Source: Chrysophaeum taylorii (taxonomy: Eukaryota; Sar; Pelagophyceae; Pelagomonadales; Pelagomonadaceae). Taken from it: a DNA stretch of 64,000 nt. Each line of letters begins with the position of its first letter. Positions within the stretch are counted from its first letter, which is position 1. Below are positions 1 to 10,301 of the stretch, one piece after another. The stretch covers positions 1 through 64,000 of the forward strand of contig JAQMWT010000598.1 of the NCBI GenBank assembly GCA_029834535.1, in the 5' to 3' direction. Made by a program: the position numbers and the translations under genes. The notes under the pieces are model-generated. The model was not told where the DNA came from. It ran no database searches and saw only the letters and a program-made list of their open reading frames with translations.

Positions 1-1
1 G

Positions 2-1233
2 CTCATAGTATCCGCACATGCTAAGTTCGTCGTATGCAGTCTGTCTGTAGACGACATTGTTATTGTGTCCAATGACGACCCTCTTCGCACTGAATTACAG
101 GATGCCCTCCACAAACGGTATGCTGTAGAGCAGTTTGAACCTGTCCATACCCCCTAGGCATGCGTGTGTGTCGCACATCTGACGGCTCCATTTCTCTGGA
201 TGTGCAAGCCAAGCTGGATGAACTCTTCGCTGATCACCCAGTCTTGCAGCAACTGACCCCGCTTAAATATCCTATGTCATCGTCCTTCAAGTATAAAGAT
301 GGCACTCCCAGCACTGAAACAGAGTTGTACATCAACTCGCACTTTGCCACCCTCCTTGGCAAGCTGGTGTTCATGCAAGTTGCCTGCAGACCTGACTTCT
401 CGCAAGCCTTGGGCAGATGTTCGCGTGGTATGCATGCACCCACGTATGTTCACGTCCAAATGCTAGAGCATTTGCTTCGCTACCTCAAGAAGCCGGAAAA
501 CCGCTCACTTCGCCTCTGGTTCCACCCTAAAGGTAATGCCATTGAAGCTCACCTTCGCACTGTCTCCGCTAATCGAATTGATCTATCCACTGTGGTCGAC
601 TACCAACCGCAGGATGTATCTACTGGACAGTTTGACCCCTTAGTTGCCATGGTTGACGCTGACAATGCCCCTTCCTTAGCACAGGAAGATAGGAAATCTA
701 CCACCGGGTTTGTCTTCTATCTTTTCAACTGCCTTATTGGTTGGAAAAGCAAACTTCAACCGATTGTCTCCTGCTCAACTCACGAAGCTGAGTTGATTGC
801 CCTCAGTATTTGTGCTGATGAAGCTGTTTGGCTACGCAAGCTGCTGTTGGAACTCTCCTTTGTCGTCAACCCCACCTTCTACGTCAACAATGCTAATGGT
901 GAGAACACCGCTGACCCTGTTGACTTTGATGACAATGACAACCCAATTGCTGAAGATATGCGCTTCATCAGAAGCCTACCTCTTTTGTCTGACAATGCTG
1001 CCGCTGTTCACACCTCTAATAACCCAGATGGGTCCTCTCGATCCAAGGCACTGTCGACTAGATGGTTTAAGATTCGTGAGTACATATCGCTTCAGAAAAT
1101 ACGAGTCCATCATGTTCCCGGCAAGCTGAACGTGGCGGATGGTTTTACAAAACCACTTGCTGCTGAGTTCTCCACTTTTCGTTCTCTACTCGGTATGCAT
1201 CATGCCTCTCACGACAATCCTTTACAGGATTGA
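2..1233 (+). pseudogene. Ty1/copia pol 3' part: end of reverse transcriptase plus RNase H (element A, cut by window start)
   Basis: The first 150 bases encode the end of a copia-type reverse transcriptase, including the catalytic box CSLSVDDIVIV (the usual YVDD is SVDD here). At about 150-156 one base is missing from a C run compared with the homologous stretch of element B (near 6155), so the frame hits TAG at 154-156 and resumes in another frame from 160. The rest holds the copia RNase H domain: VDADNAPS, DRKSTTGFVF, WKSKLQPIVSCSTHEAELIA and the terminal HHVPGKLNVADGFTKPL. Element B (5147-7225) matches along its length and is clearly the same family. The 5' part (gag, protease, integrase) lies outside the window. 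The family assignment is secure. The copy is inactive unless the indel is a sequencing error. Confidence 0.9.
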
Positions 1234-1248
1234 AGATACCTAACTCTA

Positions 1249-2304
1249 GTGACCGCAACGTCGTTAAACTATCCCTGGCCTTACCTTCTCTTGCCACATT
1301 TTTTTTGTACACGGGCAAGTGTTGTTCATGTCTTCTTGACACTCCCGTGGCCGTGGCATCTCTCCCAAGTTGTTTCAAAAGCGACAACCCATAACTACTG
1401 TCACTCCTACTACCTCCCAAGCTGCTACTGTCTCACCGACACCAGCGATGGCCTCAACATGGATTTTACCCTGATTGAACGAGGATTTTCTTTTTTTGAG
1501 ACTTTCCGTACTCCTGCCACGCCCTTTCTCTCTTCTGTTATGCGAGCGGAAATCTCTACGGCACTCAACTCGATATATGAATCTGCTGACTCTTTACTGT
1601 TTGTGGAACTTGCGACCTTCATATCTATGCGCCTACCCATTACTACATTTTGGGAAGCTGCTACTGCTATTTCTTCTATTGGCTGCTACAGGGGCCCCAA
1701 ACGTGAACGTTTCATCCTGTCATCCTATTGTACGCAGTGTCTCAGCGATTTAGGACAGCCTATATTTTTTGCTTCTACCACATATAATTCGAAGTCACAA
1801 GCACCTAGTGAACTCCCCACTGAAGTGCTGAGTCACCTTAACACAGATGACCACAAGAAGAATGGTCATATTCCCATCTCAACTATCACCACTAACATTT
1901 GTTGTGCTTGTCACAACACCGATCAGGCGCCCATACAATCTAACGTATGTGCACGTAATGCTACTTCTTTCCAACCCTCCTGTAACGGGTGCTCAGTTGG
2001 TCATATACGCGCAACCATCATACGCACGTATTATTTGCCAAAGGAGCTACATCTTTTGACCAGCAATCTAACACAACATTCGTCACTTGCTCATTTAGTC
2101 TTATCAGTAACCGATGCAGCCACAGACGCCACTACTCAATTACCATTGGCACTGGATCTTCGGCTTATTACTCAGATGCACCTGGAGCATCTTAACCTTC
2201 TTGTAACGCTCGAGCAAACACAAGCTCGTAAAACTCAGGCTTCAAGCCACCAAATACCACCATGTGATTCATACTATTATCTGATCGCGTGTACAACATC
2301 TTAA
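1249..2304 (+). CDS. Post-pol ORF of copia element A with paired CxxC module (env-like position, unknown function)
   Basis: This frame of about 350 codons follows RNase H directly. It is in the same frame as pol, and only the pol stop TGA at 1231-1233 separates them. I do not recognise a known domain. The first part is rich in Leu, Pro and Tyr. The middle has CTQC, 53 residues, then CCAC. Element B carries CTKC, 54 residues, then CALC in its own post-pol frame, with similar surroundings (a helical stretch before the first pair, hydrophobic residues before the second). The spacing suggests two zinc-knuckle halves. A third reading frame between pol and the 3' LTR is the place of the env-like gene in Sireviruses, but I see no signal peptide or clear membrane anchor. 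Decay is likely towards the 3' end. Confidence 0.5.
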   Translation: MTATSLNYPWPYLLLPHFFCTRASVVHVFLTLPWPWHLSQVVSKATTHNYCHSYYLPSCYCLTDTSDGLNMDFTLIERGFSFFETFRTPATPFLSSVMRAEISTALNSIYESADSLLFVELATFISMRLPITTFWEAATAISSIGCYRGPKRERFILSSYCTQCLSDLGQPIFFASTTYNSKSQAPSELPTEVLSHLNTDDHKKNGHIPISTITTNICCACHNTDQAPIQSNVCARNATSFQPSCNGCSVGHIRATIIRTYYLPKELHLLTSNLTQHSSLAHLVLSVTDAATDATTQLPLALDLRLITQMHLEHLNLLVTLEQTQARKTQASSHQIPPCDSYYYLIACTTS

Positions 2305-3206
2305 CAACTACGCATCATCCTCTGATGATACAGAGCCGCTATTACTCCGGGATGTAATGTTCGGCCACACTTATGTTCAGGCAGAACATTAAGGCTTCAT
2401 GCACCCCTTTCTTTTTTTTTAACGTTGACCGAAACGTCGTTAAACTACTCACACTCCAGCTAGACGCTACTCTGGAGATATCTTCGCCACCGTTACCTAC
2501 GCCTTCTGCTTCGCTTGTTGATTCCGACTTCTTGTGCCAACAAGTCGACCAACTCCAGGAAACACCTCCCTGGAGAACCGGCTCTTCCCTCCTACAGCCA
2601 ACACCCACGTGTTACTTATACACTGTACAAGATCACAGAGCTGCTGTCTCGCTTAATACTCACCGCTCATGATCAACATGCTACCAACTACTCCTCCCCG
2701 GACGATCACCTCCTTCATCTACGTGACAAGTTGCTCACATGCTTCAGAGCATTCTGTCCGCTCTCATGTGAATCTGAAGACTCTTCTATCTTCGTTCTTC
2801 GTTCGCCAAGTCCAACCTTTTTTTGGAAAACCAACTGGACACCTTTCAACTAGATTCTCTATCGCCATCCATACTGAATGCACTACTTGCACTCACCCTT
2901 CTCTTGGCACCACATCGTTCAGCTATTGGTGTTCACCACCTTACAGCAGAAGCTGACGATGATTAATAATCCTAACTCACTGTCTGTTGTATCTGTGTTC
3001 CTTAATGTTCTGTTCAAAAGGGTCAAATCGACTCTCAGCTCCACCAAGTCCAAGTCCAAGTCCTAAGACCCTTCTACACTCTTGATGCTTCGTATGTGAC
3101 CTCTGTGACCATCAAGACTGTATTCCTTCCTTTTTTCTTTTTTTCTCTTCATCATCATCTTTCTCAAGAGATGCTCTACAGTCGCACCTTGCGCTTAAGA
3201 CATCTC
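2305..3206 (+). other. Decayed 3' part of element A, no intact gene
   Basis: Only short frames with shifts occur here, for example around 2373-2672 and 2515-2853. They are rich in Ser, Thr, Leu and Pro and may be the broken C-terminal part of the post-pol frame. A 14-base match (acgtcgttaaacta) near 1258 recurs near 2433. Pyrimidine-rich DNA (3120-3170) precedes the LTR-like sequence at 3207. I see no host gene. Confidence 0.4.
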
Positions 3207-3530
3207 GAGGGGGTGCAGAGAAATCTGCTGCCTCTTACCCTTATCCGTCCGTTGAGAATGTGATCTCTTCCTTACCCTTCTTCTTCCTTTTTACACAATC
3301 TAATAGTCCTCTGATTTGTGCCTACGCTCATCATCATGGTCTAGCGCGTCCCGAGGTATGTAGCACTATACACTTAACCTTTCTCGTGTAGTGCTAGATG
3401 CCGCCTGTCGTGTTCTGAGGATAAAGGGAACATACCTTTCATTCCCCGAATTAACCTGCCAGACGTTCACGATGAGACGGGATGGTTTCCCAGGTGACTT
3501 ACCACTGCTTGCTAAATGCTCTGCAAATCC
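3207..3530 (+). repeat. LTR-like sequence at the junction of elements A and B
   Basis: It starts with a purine-rich tract (gagggggtgcagagaaa). It shares ordered blocks with the LTR-like sequence at 55011: tccgttgaga, ctcatcatca, tagcgcgtcccg, cctgccagac and cgggatggt. The same purine-rich start occurs at 9461 after element B. It may be the 3' LTR of A, the 5' LTR of B, or both. It is much diverged from the 9461 copy, so the insertion is old or the ends belong to different elements. Exact borders are not visible. Confidence 0.5.
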
Positions 3531-4751
3531 ATCACATTACCTGTGTCCTTTCGTATTACAACTATCGAATCTAACCAACCATCTCACAGGTTATTCTTAA
3601 ATAAATCCTCGACTTCATCCATCATTTACATCACTGGTGGAAGACATACAGGCGGAGACATAACAGTTTCTAACTCTTCTTCTAAATACCAGGCACACAT
3701 AAATGCTTTTGGCGAAACCTACGCCCTTTTAACACACGATGCCGGAATTGATAAGACTGCTTCTCTCGAACCAGTTACCGGTTTTCTTTGGCTTTGCCAA
3801 GCATACCATAATAATAATGAAAATCAAGACACACGTCGTCTAGTACAAGCACTGGTTTCCTATACCTCTCCTGTATTTCACGATTCTTTTTTCTTCTACC
3901 CCCAGGAAAATCGTCTCGAATTAATCGACAAAATATTTGCTTTAAGTGACATGCATTTGTCCCAAAGCAGATATTTGGGCTTTATAACATCAAGCGATAG
4001 GAAGATGGGTGCCAAAGTTCACTCTATATATACTCCCACTCCTACCATTCGTGGATTTGCTAATATGCTCGTGTACGATCCACGACTCGATCGCATCCGA
4101 CACTACTCAACTCGCGAATTGGCACGCGCCAATAACTTCACAGCGTACCAAATCAATTTTCTTTTGTCTTTGTCCCCTGACCTATGCTGTGATATCATCG
4201 CAAATGCTATTCCAGCTGGAACATATCATACAATTTATAAACACCTGTGTCAGCTTGTTTACGACTTGCGTACATTAACGCTATCACCATCGTTTGACCC
4301 TGATCACGCTCCTCTAACCAAAAACTATAGGTCAACCTTCTTCACAAATATATTCCCAACAGATACATCCTTAACATTACACCAGAGTTCCATTACTATG
4401 TTCTACATCTCCAATAAAAAACTCTTATGTTGTGATACTATCACTTCTAACCACGAACTTCCTTCTTCTCATATTGATTCAGTAGCTCATGCTTTCCTCT
4501 CTAACATCTCATCCGCAGATATATCATCTCCTACTAAAGAAAAACAAATACCCCTTATAACGCCAAGACAGCACCATGAGAAGCATGCGCCCTTCGATAA
4601 GAAAGTCCATGCCAGGGGCACCCTCGCATTTCGAGATGCGCAACAACGAGCTACCAATTTTCACAACATTCACCATTCCAGTGATTCTCAAGCCATAAAA
4701 GCTGTTCAGGTCATTGCCAGTCCTGGACACCACCCATCTGACGTACCCTAA
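3516..4751 (+). CDS. Upstream ORF of copia element B (gag/protease region, poorly recognisable)
   Basis: This is an open frame of 411 codons just after the LTR-like sequence. The codon use is AT-rich, unlike the host genes. I cannot match it confidently to Gag. A segment near codon 80 (ALLTHDAGIDKT) might be a degenerate protease site, but that is weak. The last 70 codons lead into a GAG-pre-integrase region: the next frame continues with CVDCTIHKN, like the Cys pair of that domain. No CCHC knuckle is visible. By position it covers what remains of gag and protease. The true start is unknown, because this element has lost the leader and gag N-terminus that the fragment at 55892 keeps. Confidence 0.45.
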   Translation: MLCKSITLPVSFRITTIESNQPSHRLFLNKSSTSSIIYITGGRHTGGDITVSNSSSKYQAHINAFGETYALLTHDAGIDKTASLEPVTGFLWLCQAYHNNNENQDTRRLVQALVSYTSPVFHDSFFFYPQENRLELIDKIFALSDMHLSQSRYLGFITSSDRKMGAKVHSIYTPTPTIRGFANMLVYDPRLDRIRHYSTRELARANNFTAYQINFLLSLSPDLCCDIIANAIPAGTYHTIYKHLCQLVYDLRTLTLSPSFDPDHAPLTKNYRSTFFTNIFPTDTSLTLHQSSITMFYISNKKLLCCDTITSNHELPSSHIDSVAHAFLSNISSADISSPTKEKQIPLITPRQHHEKHAPFDKKVHARGTLAFRDAQQRATNFHNIHHSSDSQAIKAVQVIASPGHHPSDVP

Positions 4752-5099
4752 CCTTAAGTTCTGTGTGGATTGTACGATTCATAAAAATTCCTCATCCACA
4801 ACCACCTTATCAAGCAACCATCATTCGAAAAAAATTTTCAACCTGGTGAAGCATGGGCATGTGACGGTGGTTACGTATCTGTGCTCTCGGAATGGGGATC
4901 CTTTCGACATATCATTGTTTTCAAGTGTCTCATTTCTAAATTTCTGTTAGTGTACTTTTGTCGTAGCACTAACTCCAGCGAATTTTGTAACGCCCTTGAG
5001 TTTGCCACCCATCGCCTGATGCTCCCCATGTTCACCTCTGCGACGACGTCAACCTCGCAGACTTTCACCTTCCTCAAGCTCTCGTTCATTTAATTTCTG
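4752..5099 (+). pseudogene. Integrase remnant of element B
   Basis: The frame with CVDCTIHKN (about 4758-4790) matches the Cys motif of the copia pre-integrase domain. The reading then moves to another frame, where PGEAWACDGGYVSV, WGSFRHIIVF and KFLLVYFCRSTNSSEF (4842-4980) look like the start of the integrase core: first catalytic Asp, then the strand and helix before the second. The second Asp and the Glu are not found before RT sequence begins, so the core is truncated. At least one frame shift (4785-4830) and a deletion have destroyed it. Confidence 0.5.
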
Positions 5100-5146
5100 A
5101 ACATGCTCACGCCTTTCAAGTTCCTCCCGCTCAATATGCTTATGCT

Positions 5147-7225
5147 TTGTTCACGCCCCACTCCATTGTGGATCATAATGACGCTTCTTATGGTGCTTCC
5201 GAGCCTCATGTCTCCGCCATCGAAGACTATATCACCGTGCAATCGCATTACATTGAAGCCCACCTTGGTGATGCTCCTCTACTAGTCGTTCAACTCATCG
5301 AAGATCCCGATCACGCTCATCTGCCCGATAATGTCGCTTATTACGCAATTACTCATCTGACAACGACTCATGACCCCAGCACGGTTGGTTCGGACGAATA
5401 CAAGATTCAAGCCAAAGATATCAAAATTGATGAATATGAGTTGAACTGCCTTAAAGGTCTCTCAGACGCTGATCGCAAAGCTTATGTTGCTGCCATCTCC
5501 AAAGAGATTTTTGACATTGTTAAGTTTGGCTGCTTTAAACTAGCGCTGTCAATGGTCAACTCAAAGCCTATTGACACCCGTCTCGTCCTACGTATAAAAA
5601 CCAACGCTGCTGGTCAGTACATTAAACATAAAGCACGCCTGGTCCTACGAGGATTCTTAGCCTCTCTGGGCACCGATTTCTTCAACACATTCAGCCCTAT
5701 GGCACAGCTTACCGGCATCCGTTGTGCTCTGGCGCTAGCAGCTCATCTGCGACTTCCCGTCTATCATGTCGACGTCCCTAGCGCTTTTGTTCAAGCTCCC
5801 ACCGATTCCCATGTCTATGTCAAACTGCCACAAGACATTTACCTTCTCGATCCCGAAGATACTAAATACCAAGGCCGCCGTCTCCCAAAGCTACTTAAAT
5901 CTCTCTATGGATTGCGTCAGAGCCCTGCCCTTTGGAATCAAACCACAAACGGCTTCTTTGATTCATTAGGCCACACACGATTTCGAACAGACACATGCAT
6001 TTACGCTAAAGTCCAAGCTGACGCTACATTTCTAATTTGCACGCTTTCAGTAGACGACGTCGTCATTACTTGTACTTCGGAAACTCTACGTCGTGAGTTC
6101 CAGCAAGCCCTGAAAAAGGAATACTCAGTCGACACCTTCGAGGAAGTCCATACTCTCCTAGGCATGCGCATAACGCGTACAACTGATGGCTCTATATCAC
6201 TGGACTGTCAGGCTAAACTTGACGCATTGTTCGAAGAGTACCCCATTTTAATGCAGTTACGTCCCACTTCCACACCGATGTCACCATCAGCCACGTATAA
6301 AACTGGAGAGCCATCTTCTGATATGGACAAGTTTATTCTTCATACCTTCTCCACCTTACTCGGCAAACTTACTTTTGTCCAATTAGCTTGTCGCCCTGAT
6401 TTATCCCAAAGCCTTAGTCGTTGCTCTCGAGGAATGCATAATCCAGCATTTCTACATGTTCAAGTACTAACAGGAACGCTTCGCTACTTGCGCAAGCCCG
6501 AAAATCGTAATCTTCGCCTCTGGTACTACTCTGGTTCTTCCGCTCTAATGGACCATCTTCGACTTCTTATCGGTAATCGTACTGACATGGCTACCATGTT
6601 GGACTACACTAAAGAACAAGTTAATTCAGGTAATTTTGATCCACTGGTCGCATTCGTTGATGCCGATAATGCACCTTCTTATGAACAAGACCGCAAATCT
6701 ACAACCGGTTACGCTATCTTTTTGTTTGGTTCTCTCATCACTTGGAAGTCTAAGCTACAACCTATTACAGCTACTTCTACGCACGAGAGTGAACTTATCG
6801 CCCTCAATATGTGTGCCGATGATGTGGTCTGGTTACGCAAATTGCTAACGGAAATGGCTTTCGTTATAAATCCTCACTTCTATCTCCGCCAACCTTCAGG
6901 GAAAGACCTGCTACTAGATTATGATGCTCACGACAATCCCCTCCCATCGGACATGTCGCTCATATGTAACAGTCCTGTACTTGGAGATTCGGCCTCTGCT
7001 ATTCATATATCAAATAACCCCGACAGCGCGACTAAGGCTAAAGCTATCAGCACACGCTGGTTCCGTATACGCGACTACGTACAGTTAAAACGAATACGCC
7101 TACATCATGTTTCCGGTACCCACAATATCGCCGATGGATTTACCAAACCCTTTGGAGCTCCACTCTTCAGCAGATTTCGCACGTTACTCGGCTTACAACA
7201 ACACATAGCTCAACAAGATGGTTAA
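5147..7225 (+). CDS. Ty1/copia reverse transcriptase and RNase H (element B)
   Basis: This 692-codon frame holds the RVT_2 polymerase and RNase H that copy element RNA into DNA in virus-like particles. Visible marks are KHKARLVLRGF, VYHVDVPSAFVQAP (first catalytic Asp), LYGLRQSPALWN, the box LICTLSVDDVVI, GKLTFVQLACRPDLSQ, and RNase H segments VDADNAPS, DRKSTTGYAIF, STHESELIAL and HHVSGTHNIADGFTKPF. The first 120 codons are a spacer between integrase and polymerase. The frame is intact, unlike the upstream integrase. The start codon given is nominal, since copia pol is normally made as part of a polyprotein. Confidence 0.9.
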   Translation: MFTPHSIVDHNDASYGASEPHVSAIEDYITVQSHYIEAHLGDAPLLVVQLIEDPDHAHLPDNVAYYAITHLTTTHDPSTVGSDEYKIQAKDIKIDEYELNCLKGLSDADRKAYVAAISKEIFDIVKFGCFKLALSMVNSKPIDTRLVLRIKTNAAGQYIKHKARLVLRGFLASLGTDFFNTFSPMAQLTGIRCALALAAHLRLPVYHVDVPSAFVQAPTDSHVYVKLPQDIYLLDPEDTKYQGRRLPKLLKSLYGLRQSPALWNQTTNGFFDSLGHTRFRTDTCIYAKVQADATFLICTLSVDDVVITCTSETLRREFQQALKKEYSVDTFEEVHTLLGMRITRTTDGSISLDCQAKLDALFEEYPILMQLRPTSTPMSPSATYKTGEPSSDMDKFILHTFSTLLGKLTFVQLACRPDLSQSLSRCSRGMHNPAFLHVQVLTGTLRYLRKPENRNLRLWYYSGSSALMDHLRLLIGNRTDMATMLDYTKEQVNSGNFDPLVAFVDADNAPSYEQDRKSTTGYAIFLFGSLITWKSKLQPITATSTHESELIALNMCADDVVWLRKLLTEMAFVINPHFYLRQPSGKDLLLDYDAHDNPLPSDMSLICNSPVLGDSASAIHISNNPDSATKAKAISTRWFRIRDYVQLKRIRLHHVSGTHNIADGFTKPFGAPLFSRFRTLLGLQQHIAQQDG

Positions 7226-7299
7226 TCATTACCCTCCATTATGTCCGAAATGACTTTAAACTAACCCTGCTATGCAAAGGGATACTGGCTTGCTAAAAT

Positions 7300-9312
7300 G
7301 TGAAATGCTACAAAAAAAAATGTGATGTGGAGATTCCTCTCATGATGAATCCCACTAAAAACAAAGATGCTGCGAGCCGACGCCACTCTACCCTGAACCG
7401 TGGTCGCGGTGGTATACTGTCACTGTCTCCACCTTTTAATGCTCTAACTCCAAGCGTTGCACCGACTAGTTCCCCTAATCGGAAACATCAAACCTATTTG
7501 TCGGTGGCGCAAGGACATCAATCTACGCCCGTGACGCCCAAGGCGCCCAAGGCAACTGCCCAACAACAGTCTAAATCGCAAGCAGCAAAGTCTGAGTATT
7601 TCCTGCTCAAACACTGTAAGTTTGACGTACTAGCGATGATGTCCGGGAACGTTACTGCTCTTGGTTCATCGCCACCCAACTTTCTCATTCCGCAACACAA
7701 GGACCCCCAGTGCTGGCTTAAGTCTTTGCAGCAGCTGCTTACGGAAGCACAACAGACAGAGTTTGTAGATAATGTACAATATCTCAGTTCATTGCTGTGC
7801 GTCAAAGCTAAGCGTATTCGAAACGCCCCCGCTATATCTCCTAACGAGGGAATACGTTTTCATCGCTTCCCACCCATTAAAGGGGTTGTCAAAGTACATG
7901 TGACGTGTACAAAGTGCTACAATAAAACTGATATGCCGGGCACACCAGTCGTGCTCATCATCTGTAATGAAGATGAACTTAAAACTGACAGGATTCGCCA
8001 AATTATTGAGGATCATCTCGCGCCTGAGCAACACGCATCGCACTGCTTTGACGTACCGCGCCCTTTCTTTTTGTTGATTTGTGCGCTGTGCGATCGGTCA
8101 CACCATGGGATAGCTTTAATTCGCAACAGTCAGCATCCATTCCAACTGTCTTGTTTTAATGATCCGGCTGCCCACACTAGAGCTATAATCCTCCGCCCTG
8201 GAAAGTCAATTGCTATTAACAAGCAGCTCAAAGAGGCAATCATGCAGACTGCGACATCCCTTAAAGTTGATGCCTCTAAAATCATTGTTAACCTTGACGA
8301 TAGCACCATGCTTTTACTTCAGCTGCCTTTTATTTCGAGTGTAAATCTTGAGATTCTTGTAGCAGCTTGGTCTTTGTTACAGTCTGTTGAAGATAAAGTA
8401 TGTGTAGTAACCAACCCGGATGAGCTACTTAACGTGCTTGTCGAACGCTTCGTTAATGATGTTTCCCACCAATTTAACGCAATCTCCTCCGAGACGTTAC
8501 CGCCAATACTTAATTATTTTCGTCAACTATCACTTGTACAGCAAACCGCCTTTAAAAATGTGCTAATCCAGGCTGGCTACCCTTCGGACATAATTGATGT
8601 CTTTTCAGATGATACTTCTTCTGAAGATATTTCACCAGCGCCCATCGACAATCCACCCGCTGAACCCACGCCAGATAAAGCTAACGACAACATGGCTGAA
8701 TCTTTACACCAATTAAAAGAAGAGGCTCGGTCTTTATCCTTACGTCTCACTAATACCGAACAGCAACTGATGGCGCGAGATCAACAACTATCGCTTGCAC
8801 TAACATCTCTCACAGAGATGCAAGAGACTTACGAAAATTTGAACGCTCAAGTGATCGAGAACATCAAGCATGTGTCTCTATAAGACAACATCTTGTCAAG
8901 TCTTCAGATGCGTCAGGACACCACAATCCCGTCCTCTGCTGTATTCGTCCATATCATTTCTCGGTCGCATATCTCATCTATTGGACAGCACCCTCCAGAT
9001 ACGTATAATAAGGCACAGCAAGCTCAAATCGACGCAGCAGCTCATCACCTCCGCACAGCTATGTCTGATGCAAATGATCGTGTTATTCCTGCATTGGATC
9101 TACACGCTCTTACACCCGATGCTGCTATGTCTTTCCTTTCGTCTGTCATATCACCCTTGGTCACCTTGAGTGGTGCAATGACTACGCACAATACCAACAC
9201 TACTAACGACCTACCCTCTGATGATCATAATTCGTCTTCTCCTGAGTTAAAGGAACTGGACGATAATAGCGAAGATGAATTGGACCATACATCTGATGTT
9301 GTGGATATATAG
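7300..9312 (+). pseudogene. Post-pol ORF of element B with paired CxxC and coiled coil, one in-frame TAA
   Basis: Codons run from 7300 to 9312 in one frame, with a single TAA at 8881-8883 (527 plus 142 codons). The product is unknown. A basic, Pro/Ser-rich N-terminus of about 100 residues is followed by a domain with CTKC, 54 residues, CALC and nearby His/Cys (CDRSHH), then a helical region. An acidic Pro-rich linker (DDTSSEDISPAPID) leads to a heptad-rich coiled coil (SLHQLKEEARSLSLRL onward), then an acidic tail after the TAA. Element A has the same CxxC spacing in the same position. The location resembles the env-like gene of Sireviruses, but no signal peptide or membrane segment is seen, so an accessory nucleic-acid-binding role is as likely. 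The TAA could be a mutation or a read-through site. Confidence 0.55.
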
Positions 9313-9460
9313 CTTCTTTGCGTAACATTACAACACGCTCGACATCATAATTAATTTGTCCTGTTCTGTTGTTGTTTGTTCCATTGTCCACTGTTTCCAT
9401 GTATATTGCACAAGTTCCGCCTCATGAACGTCTGAAATGCATAAACCGTTTCCACACGTT

Positions 9461-9910
9461 GAGGGGGTCCAGAGAGCTACACTATTATGTGTGCGACACT
9501 GGAACATTTTCACACCTATCTCTGCACGAGGGTTTTCTCTCCGCAATACGGCTTTCCCTCTCTCCTTCATTCCTTACCCTCCCGCAATTATGTTTCACGA
9601 CTATAAAGAACCCAGTCTGAAGCTCATTCCCAACATGGAGTAGGCCTCCAGGTGCGTACCGTCAGGTACGGGGTTGTCTGTTTAATTAACAGAGGCTTCG
9701 TTCCTTGTTGTCAGTGTAAACGCTTCTATGGGACCTAATGGCCTTAAGGAGTTGGGGCTTAAATCCCTACCTTGTGTAGTAGCATGTGCCAAGCGGAATG
9801 GTCTGTACACGCCTAAAACTGCACGCAGTCTCTACCATGTACCCGGAGAGGGTCAAATCTCTCCAGAACGGCAGCTGTTGCGTCCTCCCCGGTGTTTATT
9901 AGGTTCCTAG
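9461..9910 (+). repeat. LTR-like sequence downstream of element B
   Basis: It begins with the purine-rich gagggggtccagagag, matching the start of the 3207 repeat. It holds no coherent reading frame and ends before host-like DNA at about 9910. It contains small hairpins (cgtaccgtcaggtacg; tctgtttaattaacaga). The position 150 bp after the post-pol frame suits a 3' LTR of element B. Similarity to 3207 and 55011 beyond the first 15 bases is loose. Confidence 0.45.
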
Positions 9911-10089
9911 GAGGAATGTGGCGAAGCATATTCAAAAAAAAGTTGAGTGCTAAGAGAGGGGACGCGGATCGTTATTAAAAGTCGAACACTCTTGTAAAAG
10001 AGGAGTGGGGTGGTGTGCGTTCGGGGCTACTACTGTATTTAGTAGTCGACTGCGGAAAAGAGGATGGTGCGCGGGTGGCTGGTCGTTTT

Positions 10090-10120
10090 TTTTTCTCGCT
10101 CTCTCTCTCTCTCTCTCTCA
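10090..10120. repeat. (CT)n microsatellite
   Basis: About 13 CT dinucleotides lie just after the condensin stop codon, in its likely 3' UTR (read as GA on the gene strand). Confidence 0.85.
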
Positions 10121-10259
10121 CGCCCGATAATTCTCCTTATCCACCTCGGACTTGTCGTCGTCGTCGTCGTCGTTTTTGTCAGAGTAGTTGATGTTGCGTC
10201 TCGCGCGTCTGGCGGTCGGCCTCGAGGGGCCGGCCTGGGTTGCGCCGGCGCCAATCTCC

Positions 10260-10301
<42 letters not shown>

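Larger units (their letters stand above)
3207..9910 (+). mobile_element. Copia element B (degenerate, about 6.7 kb)
   Basis: The order is LTR-like sequence, upstream ORF, broken integrase, RT/RNase H, post-pol ORF, LTR-like sequence. All parts lie on the plus strand. The order integrase before RT defines Ty1/copia. Integrase is truncated and frames are broken, so it cannot move on its own. No target-site duplication could be defined. Confidence 0.6.

Noticed and set aside
3740-3790. DAG as a protease active site in the upstream ORF of element B
   Set aside because: Only three residues fit, the surroundings do not look like a retropepsin flap or second motif, and no knuckle precedes it.
1249-9312. 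True envelope glycoprotein in elements A and B
   Set aside because: No signal peptide, cleavage site or membrane anchor is visible. Only the position resembles an env gene, so env-like is used as a positional term.
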